DNA from: Siphlonurus alternatus
Lineage: Eukaryota; Arthropoda; Insecta; Ephemeroptera; Siphlonuridae
Reading direction: 5' to 3'
Length of the DNA stretch: 64,000 bases
Assembly: GCA_949825025.1 (NCBI GenBank)
Contig: OX463783.1
Span: 11,629,628-11,693,627 of the forward strand
Shown: piece by piece, positions 1 through 11,513 of the stretch
Numbering within the stretch: the stretch's first letter is position 1
Layout of the letters: every line of letters starts with the position of its first letter
The notes under the pieces: generated by a model
Told to the model about the DNA's origin: nothing
What the model saw: only the letters and a program-made list of their open reading frames with translations
Database searches by the model: none
Position numbers and translations under genes: made by a program

Positions 1-207
1 TAAATGTCACTTTTCTGTCTAGCAGTTTTTTTTTTTAAAAGACAAATTTTATAATATCGTAAAATCATGCAAGAACTTAATTATTTCTGTTTTATTTTTA
101 TTTAATTTTGTATTCTCATGTCTTGAGCATTACGTTACATCGAGAAGAGAGAAGTATAGAGAATAAAATTGTGCATGCATGTCTATTTGAATTCTAATTA
201 ATTTTAT

Positions 208-350
208 TGGGAGCGATTCACGAAGAAGTTAGCCAGGTTTCTAACCACGTTTAGCTTAACCACGTTTAACTATACCTGTTTTACGTGTTGAACCACCTAT
301 TTAAACGTGGTTAAGCTAAACCTGGCTAACTGCTTCGTGAATCGTGCCCA
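208..350. mobile_element. Family A palindromic MITE-like element, copy 1
   Basis: The two ends are inverted copies. The left begins TGGGAGCGATTCACGAAG and the right, read on the other strand, begins TGGGCACGATTCACGAAG. The homology continues inward through repeated AACCACGTTTA units to a short central spacer near 275-290, so most of the element can fold into one hairpin. TTAT lies on both sides (204-207 and 351-354) and may be the target-site duplication. A second copy is at 30721-30883. No coding capacity; non-autonomous DNA transposon is an inference from structure and copy number. Confidence 0.85.
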
Positions 351-507
351 TTATTTCCATTTCTTCTATAATCAGAGTATGATAACATGCATTTGTTTTG
401 AGATTTATAGGAGAGTCCATATATTATGACTCCAATCTATGTCATGTTATCACTGTTGGCCTATTGTGTTTAAAATTGCAAAAGAAAAATATTAAATTTA
501 TTTAAAT

Positions 508-560
508 GAGAAAGCGTGGAAACCTTAGTCAAATTGGTCGGTGCTTCCTGAATGTACGGA
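508..560 (-). mobile_element. SINE core fragment
   Basis: Contains the GTGGAAACCTTAGTCAAATT block followed by a GGTCG motif, matching the central core of the SINEs at 46440 and 26079. No head or tail can be recognised, so this is a decayed fragment. Confidence 0.5.
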
Positions 561-879
561 GAAGAAAAGAATAAATGTATTTAATATTCTGGGGGTATGA
601 AGTAACATTACACATCATTCACCTATTCACACCTATCAGCTTTTCCACTGTGTGCATGCATGGCTAAACACAATAATGTTGTGTAATTAAATAGCTTCTA
701 CATCGTCTTTTTTATAGACAGACATTTTCTCCTTGTGCATCTCTACCATATTTAAGTTCAAAATATTTTTAATATTTAAATATTTGTTATTGAATATCAA
801 TTAGCTTAAAAATGATTCACTAATATAATAACCTCACATATAACCTGCAATATTGTGAAATAGTGTCTAATGATGCTTT
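561..879. other. AT-rich noncoding DNA
   Basis: No frame, repeat arm or RNA motif recognised; the only GC-richer part is a short stretch around 640-670. Confidence 0.6.
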
Positions 880-1099
880 TTATATTATCCCCACTCTACA
901 TTCTGCTTATAAAATATAATATATCTTGTATATATGTAATAATATATTATTATGTACATAAAATAAATAAATACTACATCATTATACTTTGCCTAATTAT
1001 TGTTGTTATTAAATTTTCTTCATGTTAAATTGTCCTTAATGCTCTTGGCCTAAATGTACAATATATGAACTGTATTATGTATGAATAAATATTATTAAC

Positions 1100-1128
<29 letters not shown>
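880..1128 (+). mobile_element. Possible retrotransposed 3' end with poly(A) tail
   Basis: AATAAA at about 1084-1089 is followed about 10 bases later by an uninterrupted run of 29 A (1100-1128). This is the arrangement of a polyadenylated transcript end copied into the genome (LINE tail or processed pseudogene). The body upstream is AT-rich and contains no recognisable coding sequence, and the left limit is arbitrary. The A run abuts family B copy 1. A chance A-run beside a chance AATAAA in AT-rich DNA remains possible. Confidence 0.4.
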
Positions 1129-1130
<2 letters not shown>

Positions 1131-1266
1131 GTTTTTCGTCTGCAATAATGAGCTATCTGCTTTTTCAGGTGAGCGCATGCAATTATGAGCTGTAAATAGG
1201 TATAAAATAAAGCTCATAATTGCGCGCTTGAAATAGCAGATAGCTCATTATTCCGGACGAGGATAT
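1129..1266. mobile_element. Family B palindromic MITE-like element, copy 1
   Basis: Terminal inverted repeats carry AATAATGAGCTATCTGC on the left (about 1144-1160) and its reverse complement on the right, ending in TTCCGGACGA at 1260. A second inverted pair inside (AATTATGAGCTGTAAAT against AGCTCATAATTGCGC) makes nearly the whole element foldable. The full terminal consensus from the four copies is close to ATCGTCCCTCGTCCGGAA. Other copies: 11249, 24864, 27600. Confidence 0.85.
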
Positions 1267-1708
1267 AATGATTTTTTTTATATAATTTAACTTTCACTCA
1301 TAAAAAACTCATAACTTGGCTGATTATTAAAAATTAGTAAGAGTAATAAAAAAACAAAAATCTAAGTAAAATTATTTTGAAGGTTGAAAATTTAATAGTT
1401 TCATGGTTATTCAGAGTTTGCAATGAGCATGTCACTAGGTCAAATCTCGTAGCACGAGGCGATCGCTTTGTGTGCAAATTTCATCGCAGCACGAGTCCAC
1501 CTCTTCTCAGAATCTTAATCCTCAAGTTCATATCTCACTTTGCTTTATTATTTATGTCAAGTCTAGTTTCTTGTTTTTTTAATATTAAAACGAATGACGT
1601 CATTTTAAATTTAGATTTTACTTCTTTAGATTGATAATTTTACTAACCAAAGTTAATTCTCAGCATAAAATTATTAGTTTTATAAATCTCCATATTTATG
1701 AATCTTAT
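1267..1708. other. Noncoding DNA with one TGACGTCA site
   Basis: A frame of about 85 codons (1377-1634, +) has no ATG at its start and resembles nothing known to me. A CRE-like TGACGTCA lies at 1595-1602, outside any recognised repeat. Confidence 0.5.
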
Positions 1709-1853
1709 AAAGGGGCATTCACAATGTTTTAAGGCCACATTTAAGGCTCAATAATTTAAAGCTTGATTTTAGACGTATTTTTTAGACCCAAAATTTCTGG
1801 TCTTAAATTATTGAGCCTTAAATGTGACCTTAAGGCTTTGTGAATGCCCCTTT
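1709..1853. mobile_element. Family C palindromic MITE-like element, copy 1
   Basis: Starts AAAGGGGCATTCACAA and ends with its inverse (TTGTGAATGCCCCTTTT). Inside the ends lie inverted AAGGCCACATTTAAGGCTCA and TGAGCCTTAAATGTGACCTT. The centre is AT-rich. Flanking sequence reads TA-rich on both sides, so a TA target is possible but cannot be proven here. Three other copies are at 50454, 56453 and 63315, and family D at 38425 shares the outer 15 bases. Confidence 0.88.
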
Positions 1854-3049
1854 TAATATGAATATATACGAACGGTTCTATTAATCAGTAATATGTTAAT
1901 TGGTTTAAAATATTTGCTTTACTTGTAGTTTTAAAATTCAAAACTAGTTGCATACCCACAAGGTGTGTATATTTACAATCATGCAAACGGGTACTAAAAA
2001 AGGGGATACGGAATACAAACTAAACAAACTTTAATTAATTCATTAAATGCTTATTTTTTAAGTGTAAGCTATATGTAAAATTTTTGTACGACTTTCGAAT
2101 TAAGGAAATAAACAGCTAAGGTGTCTCACTAACCGTGGCTACAGTTATTGAATTTGTTGCCATAACCATGGCTATATAATGAAAATCTTTATTTATATTC
2201 GTAAATCGTACCCATTTTAGTATAATGTCATAAAAATTAGCTTCACTTATAAAAATACACATATTATATTTCTTTTCAACAAACATTATCATATTATCAT
2301 GAATATATTTGTGACATATTTCAAATTATATATACTATTTTATAAAATTAACCTTAGCAATACCAAAGGGGGGGGGGGATATGACCCGTAACTGTTTTAA
2401 AGCAGAAAAAAGTGTAAAATATTGCTTTAAAATTTCTGAAAAAATTTGTAATCCTTATATCATTAGCCACGTATTTCCGAAAAAAAAGTAGTGAAAAAAT
2501 TTGTTTAACTTTTTTTTAACATGTGATTTAAATAGCGGATTGTTCCTCCTCCCCCCCCCCTCCCCCCACTTTGGTAAAGCGTGTGACCAAAAAGTACCTT
2601 TTAGTAATGCTAAAAATTTGATGATAATTTTACTTAGAATTAAAATCAATTTCAAAATTAGTAAGAAAAGCACTCTTTATTCTTAACGAATGTTGTTATA
2701 GATCCTTCTCAGAAATAGTGACATTTTTATATTATTTATCTGTCACATTTTATTATAAATTATAATCACGTTATCACAAGGTTATATGACAGTTGATATA
2801 GTGTCATAATATACACAGTTAATAAATTTTATTGTAAGATTATAATTTTTATATACCTGTGACTATGTTATTTATTTTTTTTTAAAGATCATTATCCTTA
2901 ATTTAAAACAAACCTACGACACAATCACTGATTAAAAATGAAATTAATTATAATATTCACGTATATAACCTTACAATATTATAATACAGTACACGCCTTT
3001 ACCTTTCTGGGAATAAAAATGTTTGCTACTGGTATCAACTTCTTTTCTT

Positions 3050-3051
<2 letters not shown>
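1854..3051. other. AT-rich DNA with G and C homopolymers
   Basis: Holds a run of 11 G at 2368-2378 and a C-rich tract at 2547-2567. A degenerate palindrome at about 2119-2215 ends GTAAATCGTACCCA, resembling the family A terminus, and may be an old relative. The overlapping frames around 2455-2686 arise from the C tract. Confidence 0.5.

Positions 3052-3117
<66 letters not shown>
3052..3117. repeat. (CT)n microsatellite
   Basis: About 33 uninterrupted CT units. It produces an artificial Leu-Ser frame on the + strand. Confidence 0.98.
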
Positions 3118-3119
<2 letters not shown>

Positions 3120-3896
3120 TCTTCAGTTATTAATGAGAAGAACTATAAATTTGCAAAAGATAAAGAACAACCACTCATATGAGAATAAAGTCAGAGTTAG
3201 TTTTTATTATTTAAGATTCCCATCTTTTTCTCTTTCTCTCATACGACAAAGTATTGTTTGCAACAATAACATTCATGGTGTCTGTTATACAAGACGATTC
3301 ATAATAATATTTTCTTACATTCAAATCTTTAAGTAAAATCTAAAACAGTTTCAACACACTCTCTGTGTATGACGCAGTTTAATAAAAAAAATATTTTTGT
3401 AAGGACAATGAAATTTACTTTGATGACTCTTAAAATAAAAAAATGTTTATAAAATGGTGTTAAAAATGTATTTATTAATATAAAAGAAAATATCTTGAAA
3501 ATTAAATCAAAATGTAGTGAAAAAAATACAGTAGCTGTAAATGTTATAAAAAAGGTGATTTTTCCGTAAGTCTAATGCAGGAGTACCTATAGGCCCAGGC
3601 CCACGTGATGTAACTCAATGCATATTGCATACCTTACAGGAGCCTGCATGCCAGTGCATCAGCAGCGTGTAAGTAAAGAAAATGTAGAAAAAAAATTAAC
3701 TATAAATTATATACAGGAATTATTACATTTATATCTTTTTCATATCATCTGCTAGTTTATAAAGAATAAAATTATAATTTAGTTAATTAATATGAAATAT
3801 ATTTAACATTTTATGATATTTTTCTTAACTATATTTATAAATCTCTTTGCAATTTTTCGAGGTAAAAAAGCACTGGTTTTAGTTTAAGCATTGTTT
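3118..3896. other. AT-rich DNA with a small GC-richer patch
   Basis: The patch at 3575-3674 contains CACGTG and an exon-like arrangement: a CAG at 3637-3639 and GTAAGT at 3669-3674, enclosing 29 bases. There is no strong pyrimidine tract before the AG, so I do not call an exon. Confidence 0.4.
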
Positions 3897-3981
3897 AAGT
3901 TCACCACGCCTCCATAAACTGTGCAATGTGACAATAAAACTCAAAAACAGAGCAGGGGTTAAAGTTTGTGCTGCCTACGTA
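3897..3981. mobile_element. Family F fragment (right half)
   Basis: TTCACCACGCCTCCATA, then CAAAAACAGAGCAGGGGTTA, ending CTACGTAC. This follows the right half of the complete copy at 32613-32795 (CACCACGCCTC... CAAAGCAGGAGTAAC... GTGTAC). Confidence 0.7.
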
Positions 3982-5224
3982 CTTTTATCCTCTTTCGAGC
4001 TCTAAATTATTATCCTTTTAAGGAGTAGAAAAAATAGAAAATTACGAAAAATGAATTTTAAGAGTCCCTTAAATTAAAATACATAAAGTACCCTATAAAT
4101 CTATTAAACTTCCTTTATAAAAACAAAAAACTTAATAAATATTTAAATTTAAAATAATTAATTATTTAAATTATAAAAAAAAAATGCATCGTATTTTTTG
4201 ACCACAGGTGCTGCAGTTAGAACATTTTTTTCTTTTTCCCCCTACATTTTATATATGTACACCCCTATTGTAAAGGCAATCAATCTACTGTGTAGGAACC
4301 GTACAACCCCCTCTTACATAGAGAAAACAAGAATTCCTGGCTAGTAAAAAGAGCGTAGAAGTGGGAGGGATGATGGGGGGTGGGGTCTCATTACAAAGAC
4401 CGCCGGTCAAAGCTTGCAAACTAAACTCCGTCCGACTGGACTAAGCGATGACCGTATTCTCATAGGAATTAACCAGAAAGCTAGCTAGCTACTAAGGGAT
4501 GAAGACCAGGGTGGTTTTACTAAGGGGATCAACTAAAACTAGTTAACCGTTCAATGGGTATTAATTACATTTTCCTTTGGGAATTTTCAACTAAAAGAAA
4601 GAAATTGACCATTTTATTGGATGTTAAATAAAAGTTTGATTTTGTGAATTAATTAATTTTATATATATAATATAGTTCAAAGGAATTTTAAATATTTTTA
4701 ATCTAATTAAAATAAATCATTTGATGTTAACAGTCTTTGAAGTTTATTGAATTCTTTATATATCTTAAGATATGTATAATTTTTAAAAAAATAAAAATGC
4801 ACCATTGAAAATCTTGAATATAGACTGCTATATTAGTCAAATTCTTGATTTTTCTTTCAAATTAGCAATATATAGATATACTTCTTTTAATATAAGAATA
4901 CTGATAATTATATGGTATTTAAATTTTAATAATAATCAGTTTTATTATTTCAAGTTAATTATTTACTAAAATATCTGTCAAAGTAAATCATATAATAAAT
5001 CTTTGTACGTCATTCAACGTTATAAATATGTAATTTGTATGACATGTATTTTTTATCTACCATGGGTCCACCATAGCATGTTTGGGTCCCCAAGCGCTCT
5101 CTATATATATATGTGGTACTGTGGTGACATTGCTATGCTTGACTGAATGCTTATTAGAACCTATGTAAATGTGACCAAGACAGAGTAAAGCTAAAACTAG
5201 ACTATAGTCAATTTTAATTAATTT
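3982..5224. other. Noncoding DNA with a GC-richer island at 4300-4560
   Basis: The island is unique within the window and has no open frame of note. It includes a GGGGGGTGGGG purine tract near 4375 and GCTAGCTAGCT near 4481. The rest is strongly AT-rich. Candidate regulatory or conserved noncoding DNA only by composition. Confidence 0.35.
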
Positions 5225-5366
5225 TACTAACGGAAGTAGTTATAAATATTAAAGATTTTAGCATTAAATTATTAAGATTTTAAAATTATAAATATACTGA
5301 ATAGTTTCATAATTAAAAAAACATGAAGGAAAGTAAGAATTATTGTAGTTTTATCTACTTCCGGTA
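5225..5366. mobile_element. Possible diverged family H palindrome
   Basis: ACGGAAGTAGTTATA on the left faces ATCTACTTCCGGTAGAT on the right, about 140 bases apart, as in family H (10554, 32326). The interior is AT-rich and the arms are short, so this is tentative. Confidence 0.4.
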
Positions 5367-5749
5367 GATATGTTATTTTAATTGAAGTATAGCTGTTACT
5401 GCTGTTGTTGCTACTCAGTATTCAGAGATGCAGGCAGTATGAGGGAAAATATACAAGGGAGGAAAAACCAAACATGTATAGACACAAATATACAAACTTT
5501 TTACAAGACTATTGTACCAGGTGCTTGATTTTACTTGTCTCTTTTTGTTGGTCACAAAATTGTTATTTTTTATTATAATAATTAATATTATAAATTTTAC
5601 AAAATTGCATGGTAATCTAGGCAAATATAAAAAAATATTTGCAAAAAAGACCTTAAGATATTTTTTTTTATGTTTTTTGACGCCTCTATAACCCACTTAA
5701 AATAGGACAGAAATATTATAAGACTTCCATATAGATTAAATATATAAGA
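5367..5749. other. AT-rich noncoding DNA
   Basis: A 93-codon minus-strand frame (5415-5696) is low-complexity (Lys, Phe, Ile runs) and is not accepted as a gene. Nothing else recognised. Confidence 0.5.
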
Positions 5750-5941
5750 GTACACCTCGGGACACCACGAACGTCAACCATGCTCCGATTGTAGACGTTG
5801 TCACTCAGGTTATGAAGAGGAGGTAAACGTGACCTTTTCAGGATGACTTTTCTTATTTCTCCAAAAATTGCAAGGTTGCATATCTTTGTGAATTTGAAGC
5901 AAATCAGGCAGGGGTAAAGTCCGTGCTGTCTCGAGGTGTAC
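5750..5941. mobile_element. Family F MITE-like element, complete copy
   Basis: Begins GTACACCTCGGGACA and ends TGTCTCGAGGTGTAC, its inverse. Further inverted matches (GAACGT and the CCTGCT/AGGCAGGGG motifs) continue inward. The middle holds GTTGTCACTCAGGTTATG, shared with the copies at 27474 and 38928. No open frame; non-autonomous element by structure. Confidence 0.85.
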
Positions 5942-5975
5942 TTTATGCATGACTATGACGTCACAGTGTATTTCA
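5942..5975. mobile_element. Family I end fragment carrying TGACGTCA
   Basis: GCATGACTATGACGTCACAG reads, on the other strand, like the CTGTGACGTCATAGTCATG end of family I at 12610. It directly abuts the end of the F element. Confidence 0.5.
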
Positions 5976-6174
5976 CTTGATTTGAACAGTGTTATTAGAA
6001 GAGGAAAAAATATGAGATAAAATTATACTGTAAAACTCAAAAAATTTCGTCTATGGTAGTGGTAAAAATATTTAATAAGTTCATTAAAATATATACTTAA
6101 TTGATTATTGCTTATATACCATGACATTTAATTTGAGTAAACTCGATAGAATGGCTAATTATTTCGCCTTAATG

Positions 6175-6290
6175 TTAGGCACTTGTTTAACATCAAAACG
6201 AAGATAACTGCAAGTGTGGCAGCCATCTTGCCGCTACTATATAAATTTGTGCTGAACAGGTTGTCTAAATTCAAGGGAAAGTATGATACT
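6175..6290. repeat. Short dispersed repeat with inverted ends
   Basis: GTTAGGCACTTGTTTAACAT followed by CAAAACGAAGA recurs at 32282-32322 as TAGGCAACTTGTTCAACGTC. A rough inverse (GCTGAACAGGTTGTCTAAAT) lies at about 6252-6272. Two copies only. Confidence 0.45.
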
Positions 6291-6591
6291 GCGAAGTAGA
6301 CAGTTTCTAATTGTTTTTATGTACAATAAATTTTCTTTTTCATTTTTTTTTTCATGCTTACTATATTTATCAATATACTTAATTTAACATGCTTTTAATA
6401 TGCATTATAAGTCATAACACTCATAACTTAAATAAACAGTAAAATTGTGTAATACAATGAAAAAAATAAATATTATATATTATATTATATGTGTTTTGTC
6501 TTTTTATTTTTTTAATTGACGTAATAATAAAGTGAAATGTTGAAGAAAAAAAAAAGTCATTAAGTATAAGTTAAAATAGGTATAACACACG

Positions 6592-6655
6592 GCAAGGTGA
6601 TTAACAAGGCTGCAGGGGGGACTTTTTCAGAGGCGAAGAGTGTACTATACCATGC
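6592..6655. mobile_element. Family G fragment (right half)
   Basis: GGTGATTAACAAGGCTGCAG followed by CAGAGGCGAAGAGTGTAC, as at the right end of family G (44816-44943). The left half is not present. Confidence 0.7.
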
Positions 6656-6736
6656 ATGTATAAAAAAAAATGGAAATTTCTAATCTGGATTCAATAATCA
6701 AATCAAATATCTTATTTTTTAAAACTAAATGATACA

Positions 6737-7069
6737 ATGGACAACATACATGATAAATTTGTATTGCAGAAATGAATAGAGGGTACCAAATTATGCTATA
6801 CTCTGAATTTCTTCAGATTTTTTTGAGATCCAGAACAATTTTTAAATAATTATTGAAAGTGCGGCCACGCCCCCTGGAGCCGTCAATAGGCGTCCAGTCT
6901 CTATCCTTTTTATTAAGGATTCAGGGGTGACAACTGAAATCACAGGACTTTCAATAATTATTTAAAAATAGTTCCGGGTCTCAAAAAAATCTGAAAAAAT
7001 TCAGAGTAGCATAATTTAGTACCCTCTATTCATTTCCGCAATAAATTTTTTTCATGAATGTTGTCCATT
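6737..7069. mobile_element. Family E long palindromic element, copy 1
   Basis: Arms of about 150 bases. The left has AATGGACAACATACATG, GCAGAAATGAATAGAGGGTA and CTTCAGATTTTTTTGAG; the right has their inverses, ending TGTTGTCCATT. The non-matching centre (about 6860-6930) is GC-richer. Unlike copies 2 and 3, the arms here lack TGACGTCA next to the centre. Copies at 21901, 34127 and 58985. Confidence 0.88.
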
Positions 7070-8113
7070 CAAAATGTTTACAATCATTTCATTAATTAAC
7101 CATTACTTATTACGTAATAAAATACGTAAAAACTAAACATTACACATTATTTGTTTATATTCACGATCATACGTAAAAAAATGTAATGACAAGAAAGTGA
7201 TTTATGATGTTTAATATGATGACCAAATGGATTTTAGATTAATATATATATATTAGTAGAAAATAATAAAAAAGAGAGAAATAAATGTAAGTCTTTTTTA
7301 TATTAATGTACCGTATGTGCAAACAATATATAAAATATTAATATCATAAATCAATCTAAAATACAACAAAAAATATACTTTTAATAACATTAATCAATCA
7401 TTTTTATACAAATTAATTATATACTTATTAATAAATAAGCATGTATACAACATTATAAATTACAAAGAACAAATAAGATGCATGTTTCTTATAGTAATCA
7501 CTAATGAGAAATTTTAGTACACATTTCCCCCGTTGATGTCGCAAGCGCTGTTAAACAATATTATTATGTTCAGGGAGGACATTTTACCAGTATACAATCG
7601 TTGTCTTATAATAAATTTTTTTCATAATAGTTGATCATCTTATATATTCTTTGTCAATCTATTCTACTCGTGATTATTGTAACAAACCATTGTTTATAAT
7701 GCCTGTCAATCAATAAAGAATTTCTAATGATAACCGTGGGAATATTTAGTACCCGATTTTGCCCACTAGAGTAAAGAACGTAATGAGTGTAATGACATTA
7801 TTGGCGCTAGTTACTCTCAATAATTTTATAATTAAAAGTCATTATTCATAAGGTAACATGTTATTCAATGTTGTTCTTTTTTCAGGACAGACATTAACAA
7901 GAATACTTTGTTTATAAAAGACTTTTTTGTTTGTATAAATATTTTTGCGTAGTATTTTACATGAATTGGTCAGCCATTAGTAGGGTCATCCATCTATGCA
8001 AGCGTCTTGTGAAAACTGTTTTCCCTTATCTATCTGTAGGAAGGGAAGGACACATGCACACATCAAGTCTATTGATTGCCTTGCAAGGAAGGAGGGATGT
8101 AGGATATAGTCAG
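7070..8113. other. AT-rich noncoding DNA
   Basis: No inverted arm or known repeat seen. A frame at 7931-8149 runs into an A tract and is not accepted. Confidence 0.5.
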
Positions 8114-8131
8114 AAAAAAAAAAAAAAAAAA
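8114..8131 (+). repeat. Poly(A) run, 18 bases
   Basis: Preceded by a GC-richer stretch (8030-8110). A retroelement tail is possible, but no polyadenylation signal or flanking duplication is visible. Confidence 0.6.
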
Positions 8132-10099
8132 TCGTGTCATATAAATTGAACACAACATTTTTATATTTACAACTTTTTTTATGTACTCATTTTTATATAA
8201 TATTAATGATTTTATTTATTTAAGTTTAATTAATCATGTTCAAAAAATAAGATGTTTTTAAAATATGATGTAAAGATAACTTAAGATATTATTGGCTCGC
8301 AATTTAGGTAAACCTACAAAGGCCATGCAAAATATTGGTCCTATATTATCATAATTTCAGTAAATTAGACGAATTAATTCTTATTATTAAAAGGTAGGTA
8401 TTGAAATTTTCTTATTGATAGTTTTTTTATAAGAGTCATAAAACTGCTATGGTGTTTACACTGTGAATTCATATTTTACTCACTAATTGAAATTCTTTAA
8501 GTTATATAATTTTAAATTAAATTTATAATTAATTAATTTATAAACAAATACAAAATTTATACCTGGAATAGTTGTTAATTTGTGATAGTACCAATTTTAT
8601 ATAATCTAATTAATTATTTTTCTCTATATAGGTTTGCTTTTTTATTAATTAAAATATTATTCCAAGTTCAGAGTTAAGAAATTTATTCTCATTTATATTT
8701 TAATGGCGATTTCTCCTTATTTCCAAGTCATAAACTCAAACAAGAATTTTATATATATATTATAATATTATACTATATAGTGATATATGAAACATGCCTC
8801 ATCAACATTTTTTTTTTCTTCTTTTTATTTCAAACTTAATTTAAATTGTAAAAAATGTAAATGAGTTTTAAAAAAATTAAGCTATATATTTTAAGCTATA
8901 AAATATACTTTTTTGTAAAAAAAATACATCATAAAAAGCTATTAAAATATTTTAGTCATAAGAAAAAGAAAATGCTTATTTTTTTGTTAAAGTAAAGAAT
9001 GACAAAAGCATCTTAAAAAGTAGATTAATTCAAGTATTTTTTTTATTTTTATTTCTTAATCTCTTTTCCCGAGATTGTAGATTTTTTTTTTAAGAAGCCT
9101 TGAGGGGTCGTATAGTCAGCACAAATTAGTTCTTGGCGCGACACTTCAATTAAATACGATAAAAACTTGGAGAATAGCGAAAAAGAAAAGAAGAAAATTG
9201 CTTTAGGCTTAATGCCAGATAATATTTTTTAAGCATGCTTTTGTATAATACTTTAAATATTTTTTTTCTTCCTTTTTTAACCTGATTATATGAGAAAAAA
9301 ATACGATTAAATAAGACACGTTTTTTCAGTAAAAAATGCTTTCTTTTTATCGTTTTATTGTCTTTCTTTTTATATTATGCTATAAAGTTGTATAGCTATA
9401 ATCCAAACACCCACAACATAAAAAAATAAGTATTATCCCTGTAATGTATGCAACCAGTGATACAATTTTGTAAGAAGGGTGGTCTAATATTTAGGAGTTT
9501 CTTAATTTAAATATTGAATATAGCAGGTGGGAAAATTAATTTTCTTTACAGGTATAGAGGACATAAAGGACCAAGAGATGGCGCTGACGTCTGAAAATTT
9601 TGCTCTTTGCATCGAGGATACGGCAATACCTATAGCATGGGGAGAATCACAAAAATTATCAAATTTTTAGGAAAGAAATCACTTGCGAAGTTAAAATATA
9701 TTTTTATATTTGTCCGAAAGTATTTGACAACTAATTATGGTGTTGTCATTTCTGTAAAATTATGCTATGGCTGCTGACAGAGCATTTACATGATTTTACA
9801 ATGTTAATCATATACAGCAATCCTCGCCAGACGCACGTAGTTTCAGCAGTTACCACTAGGTTTGCACTAACTTTATGATGCCATGGATGTATTTCAGCTA
9901 TATTAAATTTTAAGTTTTACATTTTTAAAATAAATTGTTCATAATATAGCATTATAGTAGTCGGTATTTAAAAAAACATTTAGTAAAGTAACGTGTAAAA
10001 AATCAAGTCCCATTTTTCTGCTTTTAAGCAATTCATGCAGTACATTTCGGTATAATGGAAATGTTACGGTTGTCTGATTTCATTAGAACTGCATACATA
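8132..10099. other. AT-rich noncoding DNA
   Basis: The longest stretch in the first 15 kb with no recognised element. GC-richer patches at 9100-9160, 9555-9640 (GAGATGGCGCTGACGTC) and 9825-9890 carry no open frame. Confidence 0.5.
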
Positions 10100-10172
10100 C
10101 ACCCAAGAGACGAAGACATGCAGATTTGAAATTTATTATACGAGTAAAGTTCATGTCTCGATCGAGATGTAT
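10100..10172. mobile_element. Family F fragment
   Basis: GAGACGAAGACATGCAGATT and the ending GTCTCGATCGAGATGTAT correspond to GAGACAAAGAGATGCAGATT (63645) and TGTCTCGAGGTGTAC of family F. Diverged and missing the outer left arm. Confidence 0.55.
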
Positions 10173-10553
10173 TTGACGTAATAAGTTTTTATTCTTTAAT
10201 TTTTACTCTTTTATGTGTATAGGTTAGAAAAAAAAATAAACATAAAAATTTTTGATCATTAACACTATCATCATTAGCAGCGTCAAAACTGCGTTGTTTA
10301 AAAAAACATATAAGGTCGTCTGTCCACTGTTTTGCAAAACTCATTGTAGACCATATCAACATGAAATAATAGTATTGTTGAATTTATTTCTGCTTACAGG
10401 AGACATAATATGCGCTTACATGATTTGACTATACGATGTAAAGTGCATGCGCCTTTTTCACTCTACAGTATAGTTTTTTTCTATTTAAAAATTTAAATAA
10501 ATGAATCACCTTGATGAAACACTTGCAAGCAAGTAGATGGGCCAGAAAGATTC

Positions 10554-10764
10554 CAGTCAAATTTGCAAGATTGATCTCTCCAGAAGTAGCCGGAAGTGTA
10601 AAGTTTCTGATCTTCATATTTCAGCTTATATTTATTTTTAATACAGAGTTCAGTATTTTAACTTCAAACCTCTATAAAGTTTTGAAACTGAATTACAAAC
10701 AGAAGAGCTGCAAACTTCACACTTCCGGCTACTTCCGGAAGGAATATAAAATTAATTTGACTGT
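10554..10764. mobile_element. Family H palindromic element with paired ETS-like sites, copy 1
   Basis: Outer ends CAGTCAAATTT and AAATTTGACTG type. Inner arms AGAAGTAGCCGGAAGTGTAA and its inverse CACTTCCGGCTACTTCCGG. CCGGAAGT, the ETS-family binding core, is therefore present in mirrored pairs. The 103-codon frame across the element is a by-product. Copy 2 is at 32326-32540. Confidence 0.8.
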
Positions 10765-11248
10765 AGGTGTCATAATTCGAGAAATGCAATTTAGTGACGG
10801 TGATGACGAAAAAAAAAAATAATACATTTGAAATCTATTGATGTTAAATTTTCAATTCAAACAGTACATAAAAACATATCTGCATGTATTAATATCAAAA
10901 CGATTACACATAATATTTATATACTAATCATATAATTAAAGTATACTTGAATTGAAGTAGTTTTTTTTTTATTATCTTCAATTAATCAAAATAATTTTGT
11001 AAACTTATTTGATGACATTAATCGTATATTATTTTTTGTTATTCTTCTATTTCCAACTGCACGCGATTTTTGAGCGGTCTCTATTTTTTTATAGTAAGGA
11101 GGGTGGTATTGCGTGTTGAACTCTCACAATGATGCGCACCCTTTTGAGTGACAGGATAGCCACAATGTTCACACAGCCCTTCGTCTCTAATAAATAACTT
11201 TTTTAATGTACATGTTCTTTTATCGTGTCTACATTATTATCAAGTAAA
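10765..11248. other. AT-rich noncoding DNA
   Basis: GC-richer at 11055-11190 with no recognised motif and no frame. Confidence 0.5.
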
Positions 11249-11513
11249 TCGTCTCTCTCGTCCGGAATAATGAGCTATCATGATAGTTTGCAATAATGAG
11301 CTATCATGATAGTTTGCAATAATGAGTTTTTTATAATGCAGGTGATTTACAGCTCATAATTGCACTTACCTGCAGGGGGTGTTCAAATACCGCCAATTAA
11401 GAATTTGCGTAAAGTTACTCAAGAAATTAACATGTATTCTCTAGTAACTCTATGAAAAGTGTTAATTGGCGGTATTTGAAAACCCCCTCGATCATTATTC
11501 AAGAGAGAGACGA
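11249..11513. mobile_element. Family B element, copy 2, with internal duplication and a nested palindrome
   Basis: Ends TCGTCTCTCTCGTCCGG and GAGAGAGACGA. The unit AATAATGAGCTATCATGATA is present twice in tandem (about 11267-11318), which the other copies lack. The right half is interrupted by a separate hairpin (11375-11487). The normal GATAGC step of the right arm is partly lost at the junction. Confidence 0.82.
11375..11487. mobile_element. Short palindromic element nested in family B
   Basis: GGGGGTGTTCAAATACCGCC on the left is matched by GGCGGTATTTGAAAACCCCC on the right, with TTAATTGG extensions and about 60 unpaired bases. It lies inside the B element, so it arrived later. No second copy in this window. 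Confidence 0.75.
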
